Part shown: piece by piece, positions 22,901 to 35,185 of the stretch
How positions within the stretch are numbered: the stretch's first letter is position 1
How the letters are laid out: each line of letters begins with the position of its first letter
From: Amblyornis subalaris
Taxonomy: Eukaryota > Chordata > Aves > Passeriformes > Ptilonorhynchidae
DNA length: 64,000 nt
Direction: 5' to 3'
Assembly: GCA_018881555.1 (NCBI GenBank)
Contig: JACAXG010000007.1
Location: 12,257,235 to 12,321,234, forward strand
The notes under the pieces: model-generated
What the model was told of the DNA's origin: nothing
What the model saw: only the letters and a program-made list of their open reading frames with translations
Database searches by the model: none
Translations under genes and position numbers: made by a program

Positions 22901-25700
22901 GCAAGATTTTCTTCAGATGCGTTCCATGTCTTAGGGAGAGTTATTCTGCAAGTTGCCACCTTCCCCCTCAAACAGCAATTGTGCAACTTCTTCCTCAATC
23001 CAACCTGCCCAACCTTCTGTTTCTCTCCGAGGCAAAATGGTCCTGCAATCAGTCGTGCGCTGCAGATGAGGATGTGAGGAGATGGGTGGCTGGTTGGGCA
23101 GTACCCTCCTGCCTGTGCCTGGGAGAGGGTCGCAGATGGGCAGGACGTACATCAACCAGCACAGCTCAGGCCAGTACAGAGAGGAGCTGAACTTTGCTCA
23201 TGTGCGAAGCAGAGGGTCTAGGCACGGAGCTGGGTGTCTTCTGTCAACAAAATGCTGCCTCTTCCATAGAGCAGACAGAAGGAGCTGCAGGCTCTGTATT
23301 TACTGCAGAAATGGTGCAGAATACCGGAGAATTGGCTCACAAGTGTGTGTAGGTCATTAACCGAGTGCCATCTACTGGTGCAAAGGGTCTTTATTGTCTG
23401 CCGCTTTAACACGTGAAATGAGTGCTGCAGCCCACTCTGAATGGCTTCCAGGTGAACCCTGAATGCAAGGTGCCAGCCTAGTTTTAACTCTGGCCACAGC
23501 TTTTATTCCTTTTCCAGCTTTTTTCAAAGTCTGTGGAAATCTCCACATGCTCTCCTCGGCAGAGCTCATGGACTAGGACAACCTCTTGCTACCTGAGTGG
23601 GCTGCGTGGACTGAACAGGTCGGTGGATATTGTTGAGAGACCCTGTTTATAGGGCGTGGTACCTCACAGAAGGGTGTGCACACTCAGCTAGCTTCTGCCA
23701 CAAGCACTGCATGTGCTGCCACCCTTCCACATGTCCCCAGGTGNCAGCTAGGTACCCTTAGGTCTTTATAAACTCAGGTGGAGAAGCTGAGAAGTCATTT
23801 ACATCTCTAAAGAAAGGCACAGCTGGGGGTGGGAGTTATTATTGTCATTTAATTAATTTAATAAGTGTGTTTAATGCAATAGGAGCCGTATCGGTGCAAT
23901 CATCACCAGGAGGCCCCTCATTCGTTTAGTTCTCATGCAGAGCAGATTTTTGTGCAGCACAGGTGCAGTTTCAAAAGATGGCAGGAGCAAAATCCTGAGT
24001 AGGAGGCAAGTAGATCTTCTAGCACTCGGGAAAAACCAGACATGACTGGGCAATTTGTCACCCAGCGTTACAGTACGAAAAGGCTTGTATCTATTTTGTT
24101 CGGAAGAGAAAAGGAGGCAACTTGCATTTTTTTGTGGAGGGTGGAACTGTGACCTTTTTAGCTGCTTGCATCAACAGATGAAAACTGAAGTCCTCTGACA
24201 GAGCTCTCTAAGGAAAATTTGTCCTGCTGCTTCCCTTGATTAGAAGAAAGTGGTTTTTCTGCCTTGCAAAAATGTTTGACATTTTAAAGGATATATGAAT
24301 AAATCCATTATTCAGTAAAATAAAATGACAGCTTTGCAAATTCTTCACCGAGAATGAGGCACTAGGANAGACTGGGGTACCTGTTCCCATGATGGAAGCC
24401 ACAAGCTCAAACCATTGTTAGAACAAGGAACTCAAGCTAGGAAAGATGCCTATGCCACAGAATTATTCTTCAATGGAGTCTTCCCCCTCATGAGTTCAGT
24501 GTCCATCTTGTCCACAGGAGGCCCTTGAGAATTATGCTGACAGTAGCTCTCCTCACAGAAGAATTTGTCATCTTTGTGCTGGGAAATATATTTCCTAGAC
24601 GATTTCCATCTGTCTCAAGCACACACTTTATTTAAACATCCAAAATATTGAAATAAGAAGCTGTTCACAGAACAATCACCTTATCATAAAACACACCCCG
24701 CTAAGAACATGATTTCTGTTTCCATTTAATGTGAGGCAGTGTTCCTCATTATTCTCTGCACACTGAGCTTCATCTAAATCAAATTGAACTGAAAAGGACA
24801 ATAGTGCTATTGATTTCTAGTACTAAAAATAATGCATAATAACCTCACTGTACTGTCAAATCTGTTCAGTGAATGAAATTGCTATCACAGAAGATGTATC
24901 ATTATTCATCAATTTTATTATCCTTGCCAAGCAGGCTGGCATCTTCATTCAAGTCGTTTCTATGGAACTTGACTTGAGCAAGAAGTGACAACATGATCTG
25001 CACTTCTTGGTCACCCATNCATACTCAGGAGCTGGTCTAACATCTCTGTTCCTGTGAGGAGAGTGTGGAGGTGCTGATTGTGTTTCTGAGGCTGATAGGT
25101 ATGGGAAACTGCAGTTTAGCTGAAAACAAGATGAGAAGAGATGGCACAGGCGTCTGTTCGAATGTTTCAAATCTGTGCACANCAGTGCCAGGAGCAAAGA
25201 TTCCTGAATTAGAAAAGATATAACAAGAAGATTAAAAGCACAACTAATTTATTATATGCTATCAACTAGGCTATAAGCTTTTCTCTTCTGTTTTTAAACA
25301 CTGTTTATAATGAGTGCTGCAAAGGAAATCCTGCAGTATAGGGTGCCAAGAGTCATGTTTTGGGATGGGGAGTCACAGTTGTGTTGGAGGTTCAGCTGGC
25401 ACAGGCTGGCTTGGGTTCACAGATGGCATCTCTCTTCTCTGCAATGTGCTGTAACACGGCTCGATGCACGGGTGCATGCTGGGGATGATTATATTTAGAT
25501 GATAACTGCCTAGTTCTGGAGGGACCTTTAGCAGTCTTGGAGCCAGTAAGTGAACCATGGCATCAGCAACGTGAAAATTGCAACAGCGTGACATACGGGG
25601 GAGGTATTGGTACACTTAGGTCAGGTTCTGGTCAGAAAGAACTGCAGCGAGTACTGACACCAACAGCAGAGCTTTTGGGATTTGTGGATTTTTTGTTGAT
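19981..25700. other. Non-coding unique sequence, possible conserved patches
   Basis: No gene recognised. 20980-21160 and 21590-21800 are AT-rich, CpG-poor and free of recognisable repeats, which is the look of conserved non-coding DNA. 22663-23360 carries overlapping frames on both strands (up to 112 aa) at moderate GC without a recognisable motif. Confidence 0.5.
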
Positions 25701-25741
25701 TAAAAAACCCAAACAAACAAACCACCAAAACCAACCACCCC
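25701..25741. repeat. A/C-rich low-complexity tract
   Basis: A run of AAAC, CAAA and ACC words with no fixed period. Its reverse complement is the GGTTT/GGTTG-type tract frequent in bird genomes. Confidence 0.7.
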
Positions 25742-28299
25742 TCTTGCAAGTATTGTTCTCTTCCACCACACATTTGGATTTTCTGAATTGCTGAGTGATT
25801 TGTTTTGGCTTTCTTCTNTTTGTTTTTGTGGCATGTCAAGCATTCATTATGAGGAGTTCTGGATCTTGCATGCCTCTGTAGCCTGTCCTTAGTAAAAGTT
25901 CCACCACTCGCANCTGAAGTCCAAAACCGCTCTTCTCTTCCTGGTTTTGATTTGTTGGTGTTTGTATCTGCTCTTCTGGGGGCTGGCTGGGACCTACTAC
26001 AGGAGGGCAAAAGTGCTGAGTGGAGCATATTTCACNGGTTTCTTAGTCTGACTGCTAACGGGAAATACTGACACTCTTTCAGGAAAGTTCATTTGCGTGG
26101 CCATCTCGGTTTACCTGGAAAGTTCAGGCTGACTGCAAGGTTCAAGGAAAAGGGGTTTAACTGACTCCAGCCTATAAATTTACTTTAGGCAGACTGGTGA
26201 GGAAGTGTACACAAGGTTAAAGGTCAATTACTTTGCGTGTAGATGCCGTATAATTCAGAAAAAAAAAAGTTCCTTTTGTGTGAGGTGCCTAAGGACTTTA
26301 CCAGTAAACCTCATATGTCTGCTCCCCACTTCTTAGAACATGCAGATTATTACTGGAACATAGCTTACTTTTCTGACATAAACCNCACTCATTTCTGTTA
26401 CATTCTTCTTCCCAGGCCCTCCTCTTTTTCCTCCTACTCAGGGAGAAGGAGCATGTGAGTAAGAGAGAGTGGGAGGAACTGGCATAACCCCAAAATTTGC
26501 ACATGGTACAGCTTAGCTGGTGATGATGGTGGGTCTGAGGGCCAAGGGCTTCTGCCATTAGCAAGGTTTTTTGAAGAAGGGAACCTCTGTTGGGTGACAC
26601 TGCAAAAAGATGGGAGCTCTTGGACAACCTTAGCTAAATGGACAGTCTAGGTGGTGCAGAGTGCATTTNGAGGGTTACTCTCAAAGAAATTTCTTCAGCT
26701 AACCTTGTGGCATGATCTAACTCAGCATTGAGCTGACAGTTTGCTTTCCAGGACCTACATGACACCTGAGGTGGAAACGCGCTTCCCGCAGCAACTCTAT
26801 TAATAAATCTGCTTTTGTGAGCTCTTGGCCACAATCTAAGGCCATATTCTTCTAATAACCCTAAAATACGTTTTGTTTTCATGTACTTGTGGATATTAGG
26901 TTGAACCTTTCCTACTGTCAGGGATTTCTGAAACCTTAATTGCTTTTCCAGCTTAATTGCCCCTGGAATGAGCTCAGGAATTAGCTTTTTGCTAATGGGG
27001 AAATATTTGAGCTGTTAAGGCTCTAAACTATTATTTTTAGACCTAAATTAAGGTGGGGAAATGAGATGCAGATAACAAGGTTTCAATGTTATTACACTTC
27101 AATGCACTAGGACATNCAGGATTAAATACAGCCTAAAGTGAGTCCAAGAACCTGTGCAAAATGAGTAGAGTAGTCTTAAGATGAAACATCCAGACGTTCT
27201 CCCAACTACATGACATCTTGTCCTTGTTTTAATATAAAGGTCTTGTTGACAGGCCTCATTCCATTATTTTCTCTGGGTTTATATGCTAAAAGAACTGGCT
27301 TTATTGGAATAATATGGAAACTTTTAGGGTTTATATTTTTTCTATCATCTTAAANAAAAAATTGAGAAATTGAGTAATGACCTAATTGGTTTTAGCAGAT
27401 GCTCTGCCAGCATGTGGAGAATTCATGTGGTATTGCTTGTCACTGGGGGACCTTAACCATTTTTGAGCACTTACAGCCCTCAGAAAGCAGTTCAGCAATA
27501 CCTTGAAGTACTTCTGAGGCATATGCAAAATACAGGTTTCAGCAGATATGGCTTAAAGCACAGCAGTTGTGAGAGTGAAAACTCGAGTGTAGCAAATTAG
27601 CAGTTTTATTTTATACCCAAGTCATTACTCAGAGATGGAAAATTATGCTAAAAAAAACACAGCATGTGATAAAAACTAATGTTATTTTTATTCCTAGGCA
27701 GAAACTTTCATAGAATGGTTATTAGTGTTGCAATTCTTGTTACTTACTGGTTTGCTTAAAGGACTCTTCTCATACGTGATGGTCCCTCTGACAAGGCAAA
27801 CCTCAAAAAAACCTCAAAGAGATTCATCAGTCAAAAAATCTTGCAGTTAATCATTCTTCTTATGTAGGTGCCCCAATCAGCTTTTTACTAAGGCTTTTGA
27901 ATTTGTGGGGCCTACAAAAGCTAATATTTGAGACCCTGTGGAAATGTAANATCTGGATCTTTAATTAAATGCTGTCAAAATGTATATGTGCAACAGGACC
28001 TAACTAAGATCTCATCGGGGGAAAAAAAATGTAATTTGAACCTGAATTTAAACATTTGTTNTATGTTTTGGTGAAACAAATGCAAAATTCTGCACAAATC
28101 AGCCTCTAGATCTTGTCTTGCTATTTTTCCCCTCTTGACTCTGTCTTTATAGTATGAACAGGGCTGTTCCCTGCTGGAGACCACAGAAATCCTTAAAATT
28201 TTCTGTGAGAAGATATATAAACATTAAGCTCAGAGTCAGAAGCAGGAGAGTTACCTGGACCTTCTCAGGCCAGTTAGATGAATTTGGAGCCCTGTTTTG
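25742..28299. other. Non-coding unique sequence
   Basis: No gene recognised. The 135-aa minus-strand frame at 25621-26028 begins in this block and crosses the A/C-rich tract. It includes N codons and low-complexity K/N residues, so it is not a credible gene. Confidence 0.5.
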
Positions 28300-28950
28300 G
28301 TTTTTAGTGTGCGTGAAGAGGCTGGGGGAAGAAATGAAGGGCCANGTACCGAGTTGTTCCTGTACCCAAAAGCTGCCAATGCAGCGCTGAGCATGGTAAA
28401 AAGNGAGGAGACATGCTCCACATGTGGTGTATATACATGCTCGAGCATGCCTTGAGTTTACTTGGGAAGAGCAATGTTCCCTCAAANTGATCCCGCTGCA
28501 GGGCAGGAGTGGTGCCAGCCAACGTGTGAAGGTCTTCTCCAGGCCCANCTGCTGGAGAGGCCACGGTTTGTGTTGTGGCCACCATGGGAAAGTGCTTTGG
28601 CCCAGCTGATCCCTCTCCAGGAATTTGCCTCATTTACGCGGATGGAGCTGTTCTGGGTTTACCACNACAGTTGTCTGCCAAATTGGACCTCTAGAAATCT
28701 CTTCCCCCNTGCCTTCCACAGTTCCAGGCAGACCACACACAGGTCCGCTGCCCTGTGTGCCAGGTGGCTTTTGCTGCCTCTTGCGCTGTTGCCGTGTTCC
28801 CAAAGGAATGCAGTGCTGTGCAAAACCAGCATTAACGGCATCAGGCTCCATAATGAGATGCTGGTTGTACTGGCAGCGCACCACTTCCGTCTCTAAAGGA
28901 TAAGCTGCATCGTTTATGGCAAGCCTGAGAGCTAAAGCAGATCTGGTTCT
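28300..28950. other. GC-richer patch with overlapping frames and clustered N bases
   Basis: Compared with its flanks, this patch is visibly richer in G and C and in CpG. It carries long overlapping frames on both strands: 144 aa at 28462-28896 on + and 126 aa at 28630-29010 on -. The minus frame follows a good acceptor (TAACTGTCTGTCAG, near 28981) and includes PLETEVVRCQYNQHLIMEPD, which looks protein-like but matches nothing I know. No convincing donor closes it. A decayed exon or retropseudogene is possible, as is plain compositional bias. Six N bases fall within 365 bp. Confidence 0.3.
28436..28449. repeat. Perfect 14-bp palindrome
   Basis: CATGCTCGAGCATG is fully self-complementary, with CTCGAG at its centre. 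No function is implied. Confidence 0.9.
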
Positions 28951-31900
28951 GACGGGGACAATCAGATTTATATAATTTTCTGACAGACAGTTAAGCTTAA
29001 AGCTGCACAAACCGGAAATATACTGTCAAGGAAAGTTAATGCTTTAGAAGCCCAAGGTTTTATGAGGCAAGGCACAGACCTCTCTTCTTACAAAGATGCT
29101 GCTGCTTTNTGCTGTGTTTTCAGAGGCCCCACACCGCTGCAAGACCCCACTCATGCATAAATCTGATCCCTACTAAAGGTAATAGAAATAAGAGCATTTT
29201 AGTGAGGGGTGTGTTTNGACTAGACTCTATCATGACTTAAACTTCAGTGTTTGTGTGACAAGAAGCTGCATGAATTCTCCTCCTTGGTTATAGCTGGAAC
29301 AATAAGTACATTTTAAACTCACTAATGCAGGGGAGATGATACGAAATGAGTTAAAAGCAGAGATTGGGTCATGATTTTCCAGCCAGCACAATGCCCCGAA
29401 AGTGCCCTGAACCATTAAGGCTGTCTTATGCTGTTCCAGTCGAATAATTTATCAGTTCCACAAGTTTTGACACAATGTCTCGAACATAACATTTAGACAG
29501 GGCATGTAAGTACCAAAGCTGGGAAGGACATGGATGCTGACAATCTATTAGAAACAATTCTTGCACCCCTGACTGTTTATGTTTTAGTAGNGGGGTGAGT
29601 TGCTTTTATGCTTGTTAGCTCTGTGTTGCGAGTCACAAAATGTGATGGTGGAATACAAAAGTGACGGCAGCAAACTCGAGTTTGTGCTGTGGAAACCTGT
29701 GGACAACTTGTTCTGCTTTACATGTCATGTAACCGTGCACTGTGTCTGGGGGGTCTGACTGCACCCTAGAAATACAAAAGGTAGCCCTGATGTGGACAGG
29801 GGACTGCAGAGCTTTGAGGGCCCAGACCGCAANGTTTTAACTGGGTCTGACTTTAATTAAGCAATGATTTCACAAAGTCAGCTTGCACAGTGCATTTTGT
29901 TGAAGTCCTACAAACCCAAAAGACCTGGAGATACCAAACAGTCTTAATACACTCGATGGGCTTGCTAAATTTCTTTTTGCTCCTGGGACTTTATAACTGG
30001 AGGAGGGTTTCTCAGAGTGAAGTGGGTTTGTCACTCAAGTATAACTGCATGCTCAAACACAGCAGGCTTTTGCAGCACATTCTGTGATCTTGATACCATA
30101 TTGTCCCAAGAGGCATTTATACTTTTCCTCCAATTTGAGTGTGGTATAGGGTGAGGACGAAAGAATGAAGAGTGAAGAATCTGTCCAGGTGAAGAACACA
30201 AATGATTATGTTTTTATTTAAAAAACTAAAAAAAAAGCAAACCTGTTCTTTTGAGTGGCACAGCTTGNGCTGCCGCTGCTGTAATTCTGCAGAAAATTGT
30301 TCTACTTTAGGATCTTTTTGCTAGAGGCAGACGTTAACTTTAATTCTCCCTCTTCTTATTGTTACAAAATAACTTTACCTGCTTATTGTACATTCAAGTA
30401 ACTCTTCAGTGTAAGGTTTTAACCAGAGATGATGGTTGCAAACTCTTGTTTAAAGATGACAGATATCTTTTCCCCCCTGCAAACACAATCTGCTGCTTTT
30501 TAAATGAAGTACTTTTGAAACCTGAATGTATCCTTACTGCTGTAACATCTCTTTCATTTACATACCACACTGAAGAAAAAAATCTAGTAGGTAGGAAAAC
30601 AGAAAAGGANGTGGCAAAAGGAGAAGATAGAACTAGATTATCAAAAACACTTTAAAAAATTTTCTGTCTTCAGATACAGANATTCCACACATTTCATCCC
30701 TATTTATCCATCCAAAAGGAATTGACAGGAACTCATCATTTTGGAGGTTTGTCCATTTATGTGCCTTCATGCACTGTCAGCTGCCCTGAGCACTTCATGC
30801 TGAGGAAAAGGTGCTGAGTGAGTTCATGTATATAAAAAGGTAGTTCCCAAAGCTGAGAGGCCCTTTGAGCAGACTGTTTAGGGAAAGCAACCAAAAACAC
30901 CAAACACAAATCCCAAACAGATCACAGGAGGAAGATGAGCAAATGAAAAAAAAAAAATCAAAAAAAAAAGCTGTTCAGGAATTTTATAGTACAGCATAAT
31001 TAGGTATCTCATTAAAATGCTCTTCTTTTTATTATCTTTGCTTTTAGTACAGTAGGGGTTTCGTTTGATATTGCGATGATTTATGAGTACTCACAAAATG
31101 ACAGAGAAGGAAGAATTCTGATGAAAGGAGGGGTGAATGATTGCCCTTAAAAGACCAAGGGATTCATAGCAATAGCTTTGCTTGGCANTACTTTCCTAGT
31201 TTGTAGAGCACTAGTTTGTACAGTGTTTCAGTGGGACACAAATCTTTGATCATATCTGTGCTAAAGGTATATTTGCCTGGGTAAATGTTTTGCTTAGGTT
31301 TCAGATATATTTTTGGTTGGTTTGGGTTTTTTACATTGTGGTGGTTTCAGTCATCACAGAAATGAGTGACTCCCAGGTGATTTCAGCATGGAACAGGGTG
31401 GAGATGAGATGACATTAGGTCTGTGTGGAATCCCCAGGAGCTGAGGGCAGAAAGCTGTAGTGTTAGTGAAGCTACANCAACTTATATCGGGGGAAACTTA
31501 CCCACTTGACCCAAGGGGAACNCTGTTGCCTTACAGGATTTTTCGGTCAGACCTTTTTACATCTGTAAAATTTTCTGCTTACTGTTGATTTTGTTATATA
31601 TCCATCTGTTTATAATATGCGTACTTAGCTTTTTTTATGGGTACTTTAATAACTCCTTTGGATTTTGGATCCTAAACTCCTTTACAAACATTTCACAATT
31701 TCCTTTCCATCCCACAGTTAATAGGCATTTTTGTCTCTAATGTGCATACAGTCTTCACTATAGGAGGTCATAAAGCTGAAAGATAGAACCTTCTTAGTTG
31801 TAAGAGATGGGTCTGCNCGTCAGGAAGATAGTGGACTCTCTGTTTGGATCTGTTTTGTTCGTAATTATGGCAANCCTGCTCCCCTGTTCGTACTATCCAG

Positions 31901-32182
31901 AAATTCTAGGCTCCCAAAGTCTGAATCCAGATGCTAACGATGTAGGCTGGTGCTTTCCTAAAACTGTGTATCACCCCGTAGTAGCGGAAGCTGTTCAATT
32001 ATGTCTTGATGAGATTCCCCNTGTGAACCTGGCATGAGTATGTTTAACACTTCCTATTTCTAATTAACCAATGTTCTGCAACATGTTAAAAATAGTCCAG
32101 AGGCTTTGGCCCTGTGTGCCCTACAGTATGTTAAGCCTTGTTTGGGCTTACTGCAACACTGTAATCACAGATCTCTTTGCCT
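28951..32182. other. Non-coding unique sequence
   Basis: No gene recognised. It contains an A-rich segment at 30946-30969 (two A runs split by TC) and a 37-aa frame at 29645-29758 that was considered and rejected. Confidence 0.55.
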
Positions 32183-32263
32183 GAGGGAATTTTCTCACGT
32201 TTCTTAATTTAATTAAACATTTTCCATTNAGTTTAATTAAATGTTAAGACGGAGAATTCCTCC
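32183..32263. repeat. Imperfect inverted repeat (hairpin), arms of about 35 nt
   Basis: The left arm (32183-32218) and the right arm (32231-32263) are near reverse complements: both contain TTTAATTAAA next to the loop, a CTTAA word, and GGAATT plus CTC at the outer end, with a few small bulges. The loop is 12 nt and holds one N. It could be an eroded palindromic transposon end pair or an AT-rich structured element. No target duplication was found outside the arms. Confidence 0.7.
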
Positions 32264-32448
32264 TTAACCCTACAATAATAAGGCTTTACAAACCAAAGTA
32301 CAGTTTTCACAAATTTGATTCTGAGACTTCGTTTTGTTTGATACAGTGAATAATTTAACAGTGATTTTAACATTCTGAGTTTTTGTGAAGTCTGTTACTG
32401 TTTCCCTCCCTCCAGCTCATTGGAAGCAAATGAGACAGGTCACCACAA

Positions 32449-32494
32449 TGCACTCATTATTAGAAACGAGGTGCACTCATCATTAGAAATGAGG
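32449..32494 (+). repeat. 23-bp tandem duplication
   Basis: Two adjacent copies of a 23-bp unit starting TGCACTCAT and ending GAGG. They differ at two positions (TATTAG/CATTAG and AACGAGG/AATGAGG). Confidence 0.95.
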
Positions 32495-34110
32495 ACCATG
32501 TCTGCACCGTCTCTACTTGTCTGGTAGTTGTAAACTCCCATCAGTGCAGTGCCCACCTAAAAATCCTGACAAGCAATCACTTTTCTGGAATTTTCTGAAT
32601 TTTCCAGTTTGGAGGTCATGTTAAGCAGAGTGNAGTGAGTTCATGCCCTGTATTTCTGTACTGACAGCACTGGGCAATCAGACTGTCTGTTGGAAAGTTT
32701 ACCANGTAATGTAAAGAGTTGTGCAGGTTAGCCGTGCTTATCTTAATTAAAATGCTGAAGTGTCATGTGAAAGCTCTGTTGCAGCCTGGAGAGAGTACTG
32801 TTGCAATTATTTCACCAATAATGGAAATATTTCTGTATTTCTACTCAGTGGGATTACACTTTTCCCCATTTTTATGCAAGGGTAACTGAAATTGCTCATT
32901 GATCCCTTGGACAGAAACTATTTCACATTGCTCTTCAAAGCTTTGCACCTCTTTTTGCTTTTCTGTATTGTGTGTGTGTATGTATTACAGACACTCTGCT
33001 ATTTAAAGGAAAAAAAAAAGAAAAAATGTGCCACAAGAACTGTACATCCCACATGCTGTACACCGGCATACTGAAGGAATTTTGGCTTGAAGGCTGTTTC
33101 TTTAGGCTGCCAGCTGACTTATGATAGCACAACATGAAATTCTAGAACTAGCAGAGTCCCATCAACACCACATCTGTTCAAATTGCTCCCTTTTTAGCTT
33201 CCACACTGACATTCACAAATATGAAAGGGAAGAAACTTACAGTTCTGTCTGATATGCAGAACATTTTATGGTGTAAAAATTTACTGTAACTATTTTAGTC
33301 AAATACATTATTCTGTCATGACCTGGATATAAACACAGTAATTTTGCCTTTTATATAAACAGTTTTTGCATCAAAAAAAGGTTTATTTTACAGTATTTCC
33401 CTGCACAGAAAAGTCTGCTATAAAAGGTAAGCTTCTGGCTGTGTTGATTTCAGCAGAATTTACTACAAATTGCGTTTATAGAGCAATGAGGCTTGGAGCC
33501 ATCCCACCTTGCTTTCTCTCCAGGTCTGCTGTTCACAGCAGGAAGAAAAGTATTCAGATGTCACTTGAAAGCCAGTTGACCCTGTGGAGATGCTGTTTCT
33601 TCTCCATGGTTCACTGGGTGTAGAGTGCCTGGGCTGCTATTTTAGGCGCTACATTTCAGTGGAATGCTGAGCTCGGACCCGATTGTCTCTGCAGCACCAT
33701 TTAAGGGTGGAAATTTTGTAGGTGAGAAATATCAGACCAAGTCCTTTGCCTCAAAAAGTTATCTTAGCTCATTGATTTTCATAGGCCACATCACAGGAGC
33801 AGGTTTCCTTTGCAGATTGTGTCTGTGCTTTGAAAGTTACCTGTTCAGTGCCACACTTACATAAAGTTTTAGGATGGGGACATCAGGCCTCTTTGGGCAC
33901 ACACTGCTCTGAGCACGGTGTTCCCATCTCCTCTGAATTTATCATAGTTCTCTCACTGTGATTTTGTCTTTCTGAATCAAGTCAACAAAATCTGTAGCCC
34001 CCAAAGTGATACATGGAAATCACCCTATACTTAAATAAAGATTGAAAAAAAGAGAAAAGAAAAAGGTAAGAAAGAAGGATTTCACTTCTTTCCTTTCTTA
34101 GCTCCTTTAA
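32495..34110. other. Non-coding unique sequence
   Basis: No gene recognised. Short A runs occur near 33009-33026. No frame exceeds 85 aa and none has a motif. Confidence 0.55.
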
Positions 34111-34171
34111 TTTTTTTTTGTGGGGTTTTCTGGTGTTTTTTTTTTGTTTTGTTTTGGGGAGGGGGGTTTGT
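34111..34171. repeat. T/G-rich low-complexity tract
   Basis: Runs of T broken by G words (TTTTG, GGGG), ending in a G-rich block. Such tracts are common in avian DNA and have no fixed period. Confidence 0.75.
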
Positions 34172-35034
34172 GAAGCAAGTTTCTTAATTTTACAGCCTAA
34201 CTTGTAATTTTGGAATACTTGTATTTGGCAGCGTAGGGATGGGTAGAAATATACAAAGAATCCATGTGATTCCAGGAAAAACTAGATAGTTCATTCCTGG
34301 GAAGCTGTGCCAATAGTTGTCAGGGAATACCGATAAAGAGTCAGTTTTTCATAAGGAAATGAGCAAGTGTGTCTGAATATATGAGGTGAACCAATCTGTT
34401 GAATAAGAAGATTCTGATTTTATGTGACTATTTTTCAGGGCAAAACCTTCTTTAAGGTTTTTGCATGGGTCATTTCTGCCTTTTAGCTTCTGTGCTCTGG
34501 AAGGATAAATACTGGGTCATGCCTGTTGGTGTTTGGATTTGCAGCTTAAGAACTGATAATGAGAAATATAACTGCTGCATTGAGTTCCGCATTATATAAG
34601 ACCTTTGATTGAAAATTAAGAAGACAATTTTTTAAAAAAGTTAAATAGTGTAAAGCTCCTAGTAAGTATTATTAGTTCTTGAGAACTAATGTTGTGCTGG
34701 TTTCATATTTTGCTTTAAAAATGAAAAAATCATTACCCCTGCCTCTGTTTCCTCCTAAAGAGCTCCAGACCATAAGTAGGGAGCTAGCAGTTGTTAAGGT
34801 GTTTGGCAGAGATGTGCAATGTTCTGACTGGAGCAGAAATGTCCTTCACATTCTTGGTTCAGCAGCCAGGCTGAAAACACTGAAAAGACATTTAGAGATG
34901 AAGTCTGCAACCAGTCACATTGCCTGGGTTGCTTCCCCCACTAAAAAAAGCTTTTTTATTTTTTATTATTGCTAATTTTGCAAAGGGTCCTAGCAGCCAT
35001 TATTTCCCCATCTGTATAAGCAGAGAGTCAGATC
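34172..35034. other. Non-coding unique sequence
   Basis: A 98-aa frame at 34679-34975 has no recognisable motif and no splice or promoter context. Nothing else is seen. Confidence 0.5.
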
Positions 35035-35185
35035 TGTGTCTGAAAGAGCTTGCAGTCAGTACCTACCCAGAAAGGACTGCTGGCTCTCAGAGGGGTTGAA
35101 AATTGAGAAAGTGCTTTGCTCAATGTTTCAGAGGAGTTGAGCCTTAGTCTACTGTGGCCTCAGTTTTCCTCTCTGCTATTTTCTA
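35035..35185 (+). mobile_element. Ancient MIR/CORE-type SINE remnant (possible)
   Basis: The order of words resembles an old amniote MIR-like SINE: a GAAAGAGCTTGCAGTCAGT block (family: AAGAGCTTACAATCTA), then AGAGGGGTTGAAAATTGAG, then GTGCTTTGCTCAATG (family: GTGACTTGCCCAAGG). A further CCTCAGTTTTCCTCTCTGCT follows at about 35159. Divergence is high and the boundaries are approximate. Confidence 0.4.

Noticed and set aside
25621..26028. 135-aa open frame on -
   Set aside because: It runs through an A/C-rich low-complexity tract and N codons; composition explains the openness.
27692..27722. TTTCATAGAATGGTTATTAG as a CR1 3' tail
   Set aside because: Only about 12 bases agree; too short to call.
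28462..28896. 144-aa open frame on +, the longest in the window
   Set aside because: No recognisable motif, several N-containing codons, and overlapping frames of similar length on both strands in a GC-richer patch. Kept only as a region-level observation.
29645..29758. 37-aa frame starting MVEYKSDGSKLEFVLW
   Set aside because: Looks protein-like but is short, unspliced and unsupported.
30946..30969. A-rich run as the tail of a processed pseudogene
   Set aside because: No coding similarity or poly(A) signal upstream and no target duplication.
34679..34975. 98-aa frame with mixed, protein-like composition
   Set aside because: No family match known to me and no splice sites that fit.
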